From: JADHMP01 sp016779985
GTDB lineage: Bacteria > Bacteroidota > Bacteroidia > Flavobacteriales > Flavobacteriaceae
Reading direction: 5' to 3'
Assembly: GCA_016779985.1 (NCBI GenBank)
Contig: JADHMP010000010.1
Location: 1 to 64,000 of the forward strand
Length of the DNA: 64,000 nt
In this document: piece after piece, positions 16,308 to 24,362 of the stretch
Layout of the letters: each line of letters opens with the position of its first letter
Numbering within the stretch: the stretch's first letter is position 1
Notes under the pieces: model-generated
Told to the model about the DNA's origin: nothing
The model's input: only the letters and a program-made list of their open reading frames with translations
The model's database searches: none
Translations under genes and position numbers: made by a program

Positions 16308-16850
16308 ATGTCAAATAGAGTTCTGATTAACGAAAAAAAGCTAAAAATCATTCTGCATCGGCTATGTTGCCAACTCATTGAACGCCACCATGATTTTTCT
16401 AATGTCATTCTAATTGGACTTCAACCAAGAGGAATTTTTTTGCTGGAAGTTCTTGATAAAATGCTTAGGGAAGAATACCAAATTGAAGCTTTGCAAACAG
16501 GAAAACTAGACACTACTTTCTTTAGAGATGATTTCAGAAGAGGTGCCCCTTTAAAAGCAAATGCCACAGAAATGGAAGTTGAAGTTGAAAACAAGGCTGT
16601 TGTTTTGATAGACGACGTACTTTACACAGGACGTTCAATACGCTCTGCCTTAACTGCAATAGACAGTTATGGTCGACCCAAAAACATCGAATTATTAGTG
16701 CTCATTGATAGAAGATTTAGTCGCCATTTACCAATACAACCCGACTATTTGGGCGCTCAAATTGATGCACTTGAGGGAGAAAAAGTACGTGTGCATTGGG
16801 AAGAGGGGCTCAATAAAAGCAAAGTACATTTGGAAAAACACAACGCATGA
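16308..16850 (+). CDS. pyrR: PyrR-type phosphoribosyltransferase
   Basis: A 180-residue type I phosphoribosyltransferase. The PRPP-binding signature VVLIDDVLYTGRSIRSAL is clear, with the family's NVILIGLQPRGIFLLEVL before it and YGRPKNIELLVLIDR and the C-terminal ligand region after. PyrR proteins in Firmicutes bind pyr mRNA and also have uracil phosphoribosyltransferase activity; the name here follows the family and the position before pyrB, but RNA regulation is not demonstrated since no attenuator is seen upstream. It overlaps pyrB by 4 bases (ATGA). Confidence 0.92.
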   Translation: MSNRVLINEKKLKIILHRLCCQLIERHHDFSNVILIGLQPRGIFLLEVLDKMLREEYQIEALQTGKLDTTFFRDDFRRGAPLKANATEMEVEVENKAVVLIDDVLYTGRSIRSALTAIDSYGRPKNIELLVLIDRRFSRHLPIQPDYLGAQIDALEGEKVRVHWEEGLNKSKVHLEKHNA

Positions 16851-17785
16851 AGACACTTTCGGTAGCTCATTTATTAGGAATCAAATACCTCAATCAAGAC
16901 GACCTTTCCCTTTTATTTGAAACTGCCGACTACTTTAAAGAAGTAATTAATCGCCCCATCAAGAAAGTGCCTAGCTTGAGAGATATAACTATTGCCAATC
17001 TCTTTTTTGAAAATAGCACACGAACAAAATTATCTTTTGAATTAGCTGAGAAAAGGTTAAGTGCAGATATTCTCAACTTTTCAGCAGGGCAGTCATCAGT
17101 TAAAAAAGGAGAAACTTTGATTGACACGGTGAATAATATTCTAGCCATGAAAGTAGACATGATAGTGATTCGACATCCCACACCTGGAGCGTCTCATTTT
17201 CTTTCACAACATGTAAATTCTTGTATAATTAATGCTGGAGATGGCACCCACGAGCATCCTACTCAAGCTTTGCTTGATTGTTTCTCACTGCAAGAAAAAT
17301 TGGGTGATTTAAAAGGAAAACGCATTGCTATCGTGGGAGATATTTTACACTCTAGAGTAGCCCTTTCAAACATTTATACTTTGAAGATGTTGGGTGCTGA
17401 GGTGCAATTGTGCGCACCAAAGTCACTTCTTCCTAAGCCCATAGGAGCCCTAGATGTCTCAGTTTCTTCTGATTTGTTAAAAACACTTAAATGGTGTGAT
17501 GCGGTAAATATGTTGAGGGTACAAAATGAAAGGATGGATTTAAATTATTTCCCTTCTACTAGAGAGTACAGTCAACACTTTGGGCTCAATAAAAAAATTA
17601 TTGATCAACTTCCTCACGAAATAGTCATTTTACATCCAGGTCCAGTAAATAGAGGTGTCGAAATTACAAGTGAGGTGGCAGACTCTGAGCAAGCCATCAT
17701 TTTAGACCAAGTTGAAAATGGTGTGGCCATCAGAATGGCTGTTATTTATTTGTTGGCCAACAAGCTAAATATTTCCACAACGTGA
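16847..17785 (+). CDS. pyrB: Aspartate carbamoyltransferase catalytic subunit
   Basis: A 312-residue transcarbamoylase that makes N-carbamoyl-aspartate, the committed step of pyrimidine synthesis. Carbamoyl-phosphate-binding motif FFENSTRTKLSFELA is present, also GQSSVKKGETLIDTV (the mobile loop Lys), HEHPTQALLDCFSL and the aspartate-domain segment HPGPVNRGVEI. Length fits a class without the regulatory subunit, and no pyrI follows. Start overlaps pyrR by 4 bases and its stop overlaps the next gene's GTG by 4, so it sits in a tightly coupled operon. Confidence 0.97.
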   Translation: MKTLSVAHLLGIKYLNQDDLSLLFETADYFKEVINRPIKKVPSLRDITIANLFFENSTRTKLSFELAEKRLSADILNFSAGQSSVKKGETLIDTVNNILAMKVDMIVIRHPTPGASHFLSQHVNSCIINAGDGTHEHPTQALLDCFSLQEKLGDLKGKRIAIVGDILHSRVALSNIYTLKMLGAEVQLCAPKSLLPKPIGALDVSVSSDLLKTLKWCDAVNMLRVQNERMDLNYFPSTREYSQHFGLNKKIIDQLPHEIVILHPGPVNRGVEITSEVADSEQAIILDQVENGVAIRMAVIYLLANKLNISTT

Positions 17786-18099
17786 TTGAAGTTTTAGAAA
17801 ATAAAATTTATCGAGTTGTAGAAAAAGATTTTGTTAATCAGGTTGATCTACTAATTAAAGCACTTGAAAAGAAAGAGCCAGGAGATTTAATTATTGTATT
17901 TCCAACTCTCATCCCTACTTTCCTAAAAAATCTTGATCGACTTATTTCCTATCAAAAAAAACAAAACCGTTTATTGGTTTGGGTTTTACATTCAGAAACC
18001 TCCAATCAAATTCCTGCAGAATGGACCTGCGTTCCCACACTTCAGGAAGCAATAGATTATATACAATTTGAACAAATGCAACGCGATTTAGGATTTTAA
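17782..18099 (+). CDS. Conserved small protein of unknown function in the pyrRB-rnz operon
   Basis: A 105-residue soluble protein beginning at GTG 17782, which overlaps the pyrB stop (GTGA). It looks like a compact alpha/beta protein: KIYRVVEKDFVNQVDLLIKA, then PGDLIIVFPTLIPTFLKNL, LISYQKKQNRLLVWVL and TCVPTLQEAIDYIQFEQMQR. The alternation of a helix, a hydrophobic strand and a C-terminal YIQFEQMQRDLGF helix is reminiscent of a STAS-like or Rossmann-like fold, but I do not recognise a specific family. It ends 8 bases before rnz, so it is co-transcribed with pyrimidine and tRNA-processing genes. The strict coupling argues that it is a real protein. Confidence 0.8.
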   Translation: MIEVLENKIYRVVEKDFVNQVDLLIKALEKKEPGDLIIVFPTLIPTFLKNLDRLISYQKKQNRLLVWVLHSETSNQIPAEWTCVPTLQEAIDYIQFEQMQRDLGF

Positions 18100-18107
18100 A
18101 CAAAGCA

Positions 18108-19013
18108 ATGGAACTCACAATTTTAGGATGTCATTCAGCTACTCCAAGAGAAAATAAACATACTACTGCACAAGTTTTAGAGGCAAATGGCCACCTTTTT
18201 TTAGTGGATTGTGGGGAGGGCACACAGATTCAATTGCGGCTGGCTAAAGTCAAATTTTCAAGAATTCAACATATTTTTATTTCTCATCTTCATGGGGATC
18301 ATTTTTATGGATTAATTGGATTAATCAGCACTTTCCGATTATTAGGAAGAAATGCACCACTTTATATTTATGGCCCCAAGGGAATAAAAGAAATTATTTC
18401 GCTTCAATTGAAATATGCACAGTCGTGGACAGATTATCCACTTCACTTTATTGAATTAGAACAGACAAATCAATCTGTTATTTTTGAAGATGAAGTGATT
18501 AAGGTTTCAACTATTCCTTTGAATCATCGCATTTACACAAATGGTTTTCTCTTTGAAACTCAAGAGGGCTTGAGAAAAATTAATAAAAAGGCAACGGCAA
18601 AATTAGATTTGTCTGCTGTCCAATTTCAACAATTACAGGCAGGACATGATTTGATTTTAAGTTCGGGAAAAGAAATAAAGAATGAGGAATTAACAATGGC
18701 TCCAAAACCTGTCAAACGCTATGCATTCTGTAGTGATACTTGTTATGATGAAAGTATAGTTCCACAAATTGAAGGAGTTGATTTGCTCTATCATGAAGCC
18801 ACTTTCCTAGAACAGAATATTGATTTAGCGATCAAGACAAAACACTGCACTGTCAAACAAGCAGCAACCATTGCCAAAAAAGCGAAGGTGAAAAGTTTAA
18901 TGATAGGTCATTATTCAAATCGATATAAAGATAAAAACAGTTTTCTTGAAGAAGGAAAAAGTATTTTTAACCCAATACTTCTTTCTGAAGATTTAATTAG
19001 AATTTCTATTTAA
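18108..19013 (+). CDS. rnz: Ribonuclease Z (tRNA 3' endonuclease)
   Basis: A 301-residue metallo-beta-lactamase-fold nuclease that removes 3' trailers from tRNA precursors. The zinc motif HLHGDHFYGL is the tRNase Z type, preceded by FLVDCGEGTQIQLRLAK and followed by the PxKxRY-like region MAPKPVKRYAFCSDT and the C-terminal His in IGHYSNRYKD, which belongs to the HST-type loop. Length is that of the short bacterial form. The tRNA gene in this window carries no encoded CCA, consistent with dependence on this enzyme before CCA addition. Confidence 0.96.
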   Translation: MELTILGCHSATPRENKHTTAQVLEANGHLFLVDCGEGTQIQLRLAKVKFSRIQHIFISHLHGDHFYGLIGLISTFRLLGRNAPLYIYGPKGIKEIISLQLKYAQSWTDYPLHFIELEQTNQSVIFEDEVIKVSTIPLNHRIYTNGFLFETQEGLRKINKKATAKLDLSAVQFQQLQAGHDLILSSGKEIKNEELTMAPKPVKRYAFCSDTCYDESIVPQIEGVDLLYHEATFLEQNIDLAIKTKHCTVKQAATIAKKAKVKSLMIGHYSNRYKDKNSFLEEGKSIFNPILLSEDLIRISI

Positions 19014-19044
19014 TGAGAATGGGTTGTAAATTAGACTAAGAGAA

Positions 19045-19689
19045 ATGAAAAACAATATAGGACATTTAAGAAGATCGTATGATAAGCATACTTTAGAAGA
19101 GTCTCAGCTTGAGAAAACTCCAATAAAGTTATTTGAAAAATGGTTTCAAGAGGCTGAACAAAATGATGAAATAGAAGAGCCTAATGCAATGACTGTAAAT
19201 ACTTTAGGGATTGATGGTTTTCCACGAGGGCGGGTGGTATTGCTCAAAGCTTTTAGTGCTTCTGGATTTGTTTTTTATACTAATTATACTAGTGAAAAAG
19301 GAAAAGCCATTGCTCAACATTCTAAAGTTGGGTTGAGCTTTTTTTGGCCCTCACAACAAAGACAAATCCATGTGCAGGGTAAGGCCAGCAAACTTTCAGA
19401 GGAAGAGTCAGAAACATACTTCCAAAGTAGACCAAGAGGAAGCCAGCTTGGAGCTTGGGTTTCTCCTCAAAGTCAAGTGATAGAAAATAGAGCAGTATTG
19501 GAATCATCACTTCAACAATTAGAAAAGAAATATAAAGATCAACGTATTCCAAAGCCTAAACATTGGGGAGGCTACCTAATAGCTCCTCAAGCTTTTGAAT
19601 TTTGGCAAGGAAGACCAAATCGGTTACATGATAGAATTCGATATTTACAAGTGGATTCAGAATGGAAATATGAACGTCTAGCACCCTAA
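19045..19689 (+). CDS. pdxH: Pyridoxamine 5'-phosphate oxidase
   Basis: A 214-residue FMN enzyme that oxidises pyridoxine or pyridoxamine 5'-phosphate to PLP. Family landmarks: RRSYDKHTLEESQLEKTPIK at the N-terminus, GFPRGRVVLLKAFSASGFVFYT with the FMN-contacting RxVLLK, SRPRGSQLGAWVSPQS, and the C-terminal EFWQGRPNRLHDRIRY with the phosphate and FMN ligands, ending ERLAP as usual. It follows rnz by 31 bases, and the next gene starts 3 bases after its stop. Confidence 0.97.
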   Translation: MKNNIGHLRRSYDKHTLEESQLEKTPIKLFEKWFQEAEQNDEIEEPNAMTVNTLGIDGFPRGRVVLLKAFSASGFVFYTNYTSEKGKAIAQHSKVGLSFFWPSQQRQIHVQGKASKLSEEESETYFQSRPRGSQLGAWVSPQSQVIENRAVLESSLQQLEKKYKDQRIPKPKHWGGYLIAPQAFEFWQGRPNRLHDRIRYLQVDSEWKYERLAP

Positions 19690-19692
19690 AGA

Positions 19693-20166
19693 ATGAAAGA
19701 ATTAATTTTACTAAGACATGCTAAATCCTCTTGGGAGAGTCCGTTATCAGACATTGATAGACCTCTTATGCCCAAAGGAATTGATAGGATTTCAGCAATG
19801 ACACGTAGTTCAATTTCATTATTTGAATCGGTTGATGAAGTGTATTCTAGTCCTGCAAATAGGGCCCTACACACTGCTGTATTAATGCTCAGAAATGCGA
19901 AGCTTCCATTGGATATTTTAAAAGTGGATCAAAGACTCTACACTTTTGATGCTGAAGATGTGATTTCATATATAGGAAGCTTAGATTTTGTTGGTAAGAG
20001 AATTGTTTTAGTGGGGCATAATCCCGCTTTTACAATCGTTGCCAATCAATTAGGAAATAAAAATATTTCTCATCTGTCTACCGCTGCTTGGGCGCATCTT
20101 ACTTGGGAGAATGAAGAAGATTTAGAAGCCAAAACGGTGATCGGTGATCCAAAAATGATATTGTAG
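19693..20166 (+). CDS. SixA-like histidine phosphatase
   Basis: A 157-residue member of the histidine phosphatase superfamily. The nucleophile is the His in LILLRHAKSSWESPLSDIDR, the second active-site Arg is in YSSPANRAL, and the second His in LVGHNPAFTIV. The short length and the RHAKS form of the motif match the SixA group, which can dephosphorylate phosphohistidine on signalling or PTS proteins. Here it is sandwiched between pdxH and ppk (3 and 4 bases), suggesting co-expression with polyphosphate metabolism; the substrate remains unknown. Confidence 0.9.
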   Translation: MKELILLRHAKSSWESPLSDIDRPLMPKGIDRISAMTRSSISLFESVDEVYSSPANRALHTAVLMLRNAKLPLDILKVDQRLYTFDAEDVISYIGSLDFVGKRIVLVGHNPAFTIVANQLGNKNISHLSTAAWAHLTWENEEDLEAKTVIGDPKMIL

Positions 20167-20170
20167 AACT

Positions 20171-22207
20171 ATGAAACGCTACATTAATAGAGAATTAAGT
20201 TGGTTGGATTTCAATGCTAGAGTCCTTCAAGAAGCAGCTGACCAAAGAGTACCATTATTAGAGCGCCTTCGATTCATTGGGATTTTTTCTAACAATTTAG
20301 ACGAATTTTTTCAGGTTCGTTATGCTACAGTAAAACGAATTGCTCAATCTGATAAAACAGGAAAAAAAATCTTTGGAGGGAATATTGCTTCAGAGCTACT
20401 CAATGAAATAACTCAAAAAGTTATCGCGCAACAAAAAGAGAGTAATTTGATTTTAGATGAAATTGAAAAAGCCCTTGCTCTTGAAGAAATATACTTTATT
20501 GATGAGAAACAAGTATTTCCTGAACACGAGTCTTTTCTAAAAGAGTATTTTATTAATCACGTCAGTCCTGCATTAATGACTATTATTCTTAAGGAAGATG
20601 AGGTGCAAGATCTTAGAGATCACTCTGCTTTTTTGGTTATTAAACTGGTTTTTGAACAAGCAGACTCACAATATGCTTTAATAGAAATACCAAAGGAATT
20701 AGACCGCTTTGTAGTATTGCCAAAAATAGATGAAAAGCAATACATCATGTTTTTAGATGATGTGATTCGCTTCCATTTTCAACTCATATTCAACTTTTTT
20801 GATTACAGTTCCATTAGCTCCTTTATGATCAAAGTGACTCGAGATGCTGAGTTAGATATGGAGGGAGATGTCTCTAAGAGCTATGTCAATAAAATTATAG
20901 AAAGTGTAAGGGATCGAATTTTAGCCGAACCAGTTCGTCTTGTGTATGATAGTGGTATTGAAAAGGATATGCTTCAACTTTTAAAACACAAACTTGAAAT
21001 TGATTCTACAGACAGTTTGATTCCTGGAGGGCGTTATCATCATAGAAGAGATTTTATGAAATTTCCCAATCTACACCGGCAAGATTTAAAATATAAGCAA
21101 ATAGAACCTTTAGCTATTCCGGGTTTGTCTTTAGAAAAAAGTATTTTTGGAGCTATCGCTAAAAAAGATTTCCTTCTTTACACCCCATTTCATAGCTTTT
21201 CCTATTTCGTTAAGTTTTTAAGGGAGGCCGCTTTAGATCCAGAAGTAATTTCTATTAAAATTACAATTTATAGACTTTCTAAAATTTCCAATGTTGTGAG
21301 TTCCTTAATCAACGCAGCTAAAAATGGAAAGAAAGTTTTAGTTCAAATTGAATTACAAGCCCGTTTTGACGAGGCGAATAACATCAACCATGCAGAGCAA
21401 TTAGAAGCTGCTGGGGTAAAGCTAATATTTGGTATTCAAGGGCTCAAAGTACATTCTAAAATTGGAGTGATTGAAAAACGTGTCAATGATAAAATAAAAC
21501 GATTTGGTTTTATAAGTACAGGAAATTTCAACGAAGATACGGCTAAGGTGTATACAGATTATACTCTTTTCACGTCAAATAGAAAATTGCTCAAAGAAGT
21601 AAATAAGGTGTTTAACTTTTTAGAAGTCCCTTATAAACTTAAAAAATATAAACATCTAATTGTGTCTCCACACTATAGTGCCAATACGATAGAACGGTTG
21701 ATAGATAATGAAATAAAAAACAGGTTAGAGGGTAAAACGAGCGGTATTCAATTAAAGATGAATGCCATAACCAATTATAAATTGATAGATAAGTTATATG
21801 AGGCAAGTGCAGCTGGGGTTCCCATAAAAATGATTGTAAGAGGCATATGCTGCTTAATTCCAGGAGTGAAAGGGCTAAGTGAACACATTGAAGTAGTCAG
21901 TGTGGTGGATAAATTTCTAGAACATCCACGTGTTTACATTTTTGAAAATGGAGGTGAGCCAAAATATTATATTTCCTCAGCTGACTTTATGACCCGAAAC
22001 ATAGAAAATAGGGTAGAAGTAGCTGCTCCAATTTATGATCTTGATTTGCAAAATCAAATTCAAGATGTTTTTTCACTTTGTTGGGATGACAATATCAAGG
22101 GAAGACACGTAAATGGAAAAAAGGGGAATCGATTTATTGATAACAAAAAATCAAAAATTCGATCCCAATGGGCAGTTTATGAATATTATGAAAAGCGGAG
22201 TGAATAG
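20171..22207 (+). CDS. ppk1: Polyphosphate kinase 1
   Basis: A 678-residue enzyme that makes polyphosphate from ATP (and back). N domain: YINRELSWLDFNARVLQEA and FSNNLDEFFQVRYA; then the head domain, and two phospholipase D-like catalytic domains. The phosphorylated His lies in GLKVHSKIGVIEK, with FISTGNFNEDTAKVYTDYTL downstream, and FLEHPRVYIFENGG and RNIENRVEVAAPI in the C-terminal half. Length is normal. It starts 4 bases after the SixA-like gene and is followed after 2 bases by the exopolyphosphatase, so synthesis and breakdown are co-transcribed. Confidence 0.97.
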   Translation: MKRYINRELSWLDFNARVLQEAADQRVPLLERLRFIGIFSNNLDEFFQVRYATVKRIAQSDKTGKKIFGGNIASELLNEITQKVIAQQKESNLILDEIEKALALEEIYFIDEKQVFPEHESFLKEYFINHVSPALMTIILKEDEVQDLRDHSAFLVIKLVFEQADSQYALIEIPKELDRFVVLPKIDEKQYIMFLDDVIRFHFQLIFNFFDYSSISSFMIKVTRDAELDMEGDVSKSYVNKIIESVRDRILAEPVRLVYDSGIEKDMLQLLKHKLEIDSTDSLIPGGRYHHRRDFMKFPNLHRQDLKYKQIEPLAIPGLSLEKSIFGAIAKKDFLLYTPFHSFSYFVKFLREAALDPEVISIKITIYRLSKISNVVSSLINAAKNGKKVLVQIELQARFDEANNINHAEQLEAAGVKLIFGIQGLKVHSKIGVIEKRVNDKIKRFGFISTGNFNEDTAKVYTDYTLFTSNRKLLKEVNKVFNFLEVPYKLKKYKHLIVSPHYSANTIERLIDNEIKNRLEGKTSGIQLKMNAITNYKLIDKLYEASAAGVPIKMIVRGICCLIPGVKGLSEHIEVVSVVDKFLEHPRVYIFENGGEPKYYISSADFMTRNIENRVEVAAPIYDLDLQNQIQDVFSLCWDDNIKGRHVNGKKGNRFIDNKKSKIRSQWAVYEYYEKRSE

Positions 22208-22209
22208 CT

Positions 22210-23103
22210 ATGGAGATAGATAAATATGCAGCGATAGATATTGGTTCAAATGCCGTTAGAATGCTCATTACCAACGTCATAAAGATGGAAGGATCGGTCT
22301 ATTTCAGAAAAAATTCACTAATTCGAGTGCCCATCCGGTTAGGAGAAGATTCATTTACTTCAGGTGAAATCTCTAAAAAGAACAAAAACCGCCTTATCGA
22401 CTCCATAAAAGCCTTTAAATTGCTCATGGAAGTCCATAATGTTAAAAATTATTTAGCTTATGCTACTTCGGCGCTTCGAGAAGCCACCAATGGTCAAAAA
22501 GTGGTCAAAGAAATTAAAAAGAAAAGTGACATCAGCATTGAATTGATTGATGGAGCAAAGGAAGCGGCAATTATTTCAAACACTAATATTTTTGATCAAG
22601 TGTCTATTGAAAAAACCTTTCTTTATATTGATGTAGGTGGCGGGAGCACAGAATTTAGCGTACTTCGAAAAGGAAAAAGAATTTGCTCAAAATCGTTTAA
22701 AATTGGAACGGTAAGATTACTCAACGAACATGTGAGTCAACAAGTGTGGCTAAGTATCGAAAAATGGATCAAAACGAATTTAAAAGGGTACAATAAGATT
22801 TATTTATTAGGAACTGGAGGCAATATCAATAAACTCCACAAGATGGCCGGTTTAAAGGAAGATAAACCAATAACTTATTTAATATTCAATGCTTTATATA
22901 AAAAGCTAGCTGCCTTCACCTATCAACAACGCATTGTGAAATTAGGATTAAACCCAGATCGTTCAGATGTTATTTTACCGGCAATGGAGATATACATCAA
23001 AGCTTTACGATGGAGCAGGTCTAAAGTTATTTATGTTCCGAAGGTGGGCCTATCTGACGGTATGATTAGAGAAATTGCAAAAAAAAATGGAATAACACTC
23101 TAG
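22210..23103 (+). CDS. ppx: Ppx/GppA family exopolyphosphatase
   Basis: A 297-residue actin-fold phosphatase. ATP/phosphate-binding motifs: AAIDIGSNAVRMLI at the start, YATSALREATNG, and the second loop YIDVGGGSTEFSV; GTGGNINKLHKMA is the adenosine-loop-like segment. It is the short two-domain form without the C-terminal HD domain found in longer Ppx proteins. It hydrolyses polyphosphate or pppGpp by family; adjacency to ppk1 favours polyphosphate. Its stop overlaps the end of the converging miaE gene by 4 bases. Confidence 0.93.
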   Translation: MEIDKYAAIDIGSNAVRMLITNVIKMEGSVYFRKNSLIRVPIRLGEDSFTSGEISKKNKNRLIDSIKAFKLLMEVHNVKNYLAYATSALREATNGQKVVKEIKKKSDISIELIDGAKEAAIISNTNIFDQVSIEKTFLYIDVGGGSTEFSVLRKGKRICSKSFKIGTVRLLNEHVSQQVWLSIEKWIKTNLKGYNKIYLLGTGGNINKLHKMAGLKEDKPITYLIFNALYKKLAAFTYQQRIVKLGLNPDRSDVILPAMEIYIKALRWSRSKVIYVPKVGLSDGMIREIAKKNGITL

Positions 23104-23681
23104 CCGTGGATGTTTTCTTTTTTTCCTAATTTTTGCATTAATTCAGCTTCATAAGCTAACAATGCTTGCCATTTTTTTTTCACGAGCGCAGGCGAGGCAT
23201 AAATTTTTGCTAGCTTAAGAAAAAGCACATAGTGATTGGCTTCACTAATCATTAGTTTTTTATAAAAGGTCCTTAATTTGAGATCGCTTAAATGCTCAGA
23301 TAAAAGTCTAAAGCGTTCACAACTTCTTGCTTCAATCAAACCAGCATATAGAAGACGGTGAACCAAATGGATTTCTCTTGATCCTCCCTTTGGAAAAAAA
23401 GTAAGAAGGTCACGAACATAATAGTCTGGTCTTTCTTTGCCTAGTGTGTATCCACGTTCTTTGATGAGTTGATGAACCATTTTGAAATGACTCATTTCCT
23501 CTTGCGCAAGATCAATCATTTCTGAAACTAGTTCTTCTTTTTCGGGAAATGAAATGATAAGAGAAATGGCAGTGCTAGCTGCCTTTTGCTCACAATAGGC
23601 GTGATCGGTTAAAATTTCGCTAATATTTTTCTCCACAATGTTGACCCAACGTGGATCTGTGGGTAGTTTCAATCCAAGCAT
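23100..23681 (-). CDS. miaE: tRNA-(ms2io6A37) hydroxylase
   Basis: A 193-residue non-heme diiron monooxygenase that hydroxylates ms2i6A37 in tRNAs. The diiron ligands are recognisable: Glu in HAYCEQKAAS, EEMSHFKMV, Glu in GLIEARSCERFRLL and SEANHYVLFLKLA. Length and the C-terminal helical end match MiaE of the ferritin-like family. It follows the dnaX tau end by 11 bases on the same strand and may be read with it. The enzyme needs the i6A/ms2i6A modification made by MiaA and MiaB, which are not in the window. Confidence 0.94.
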   Translation of the reverse strand: MLGLKLPTDPRWVNIVEKNISEILTDHAYCEQKAASTAISLIISFPEKEELVSEMIDLAQEEMSHFKMVHQLIKERGYTLGKERPDYYVRDLLTFFPKGGSREIHLVHRLLYAGLIEARSCERFRLLSEHLSDLKLRTFYKKLMISEANHYVLFLKLAKIYASPALVKKKWQALLAYEAELMQKLGKKENIHG

Positions 23682-23692
23682 TGTTTAAGTGT

Positions 23693-24362
23693 TTAAAAAT
23701 CTAAATCAAAGGTTTCTTTCAAATTTTTTAATTCTGGATTAATTTTTACAAGAAAATCATATTTTTCCTGAGCCGTATAAACCGTTTCTTCTCTAATCTG
23801 TTCACTAATTGAAAGTTCAATTGTTAAGACAAAATTATTTAATTTTTCTCTTAAATAATTTAATATTTCGGGTAGCGCTTCTTTCAATTCTACTTGGTTA
23901 AGTGTATTTGCCACTTGATAGGAAACCACAAAATTATCGTTTAACAACGGTTTCTTAAGCGCAAGAATCGACGCTAGATTTTGTGATCCTTCTTTGATCT
24001 TCAGTTGGGTAAAATTATACCAGTGTTTTTGCAAATCTTCTTCTGTAAAGGTGTTTTTTACTACTTCACTGGGATTATTTGGAATATTCTTTTGTTGCTC
24101 AGCCTGCTTTTTTAATGCTATGCTAGAAATGGATAGACTTGAAACGGCTTTGGCTTGAGTTGGAGCCTCTAAATCTTTTCTTTTTTCTGAAATTTCGGGC
24201 AATTTTTCATCCTCCTTGTCAATTTCTATTAGACCTTTTTCGAATTGAACATTGGGTGCCTCCTCTATCTTTTTTTTGTTGATTTGTTGAGAAAGATCTA
24301 CTTTTTCAATTGTGGTAAATTGATCGTAGTAATTATGTGGAATTATGTAGTCTTTTTTTTTT
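23693..24362 (-). CDS. dnaX: DnaX tau-specific C-terminal part (-1 frame)
   Basis: This -1 frame region continues the dnaX coding sequence from the A10 tract to TAG-adjacent end at 23693. Read from the tract it gives DYIIPHNYYDQFTT, a Gln/Lys/Glu-rich linker, then PEISEKRKDLEAPTQ and a folded C-terminal domain (WYNFTQLKIKEGSQNLASIL, KKPLLNDNFVVSYQV, YDFLVKINPELKNLKETFDLDF), the region that in tau binds the polymerase core and helicase. It has no convincing start of its own: the first possible codon is a TTG far inside the linker. The total length from 25419 with one base re-read is exactly 576 codons, as expected for a -1 fusion and a normal flavobacterial tau. Confidence 0.8.
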
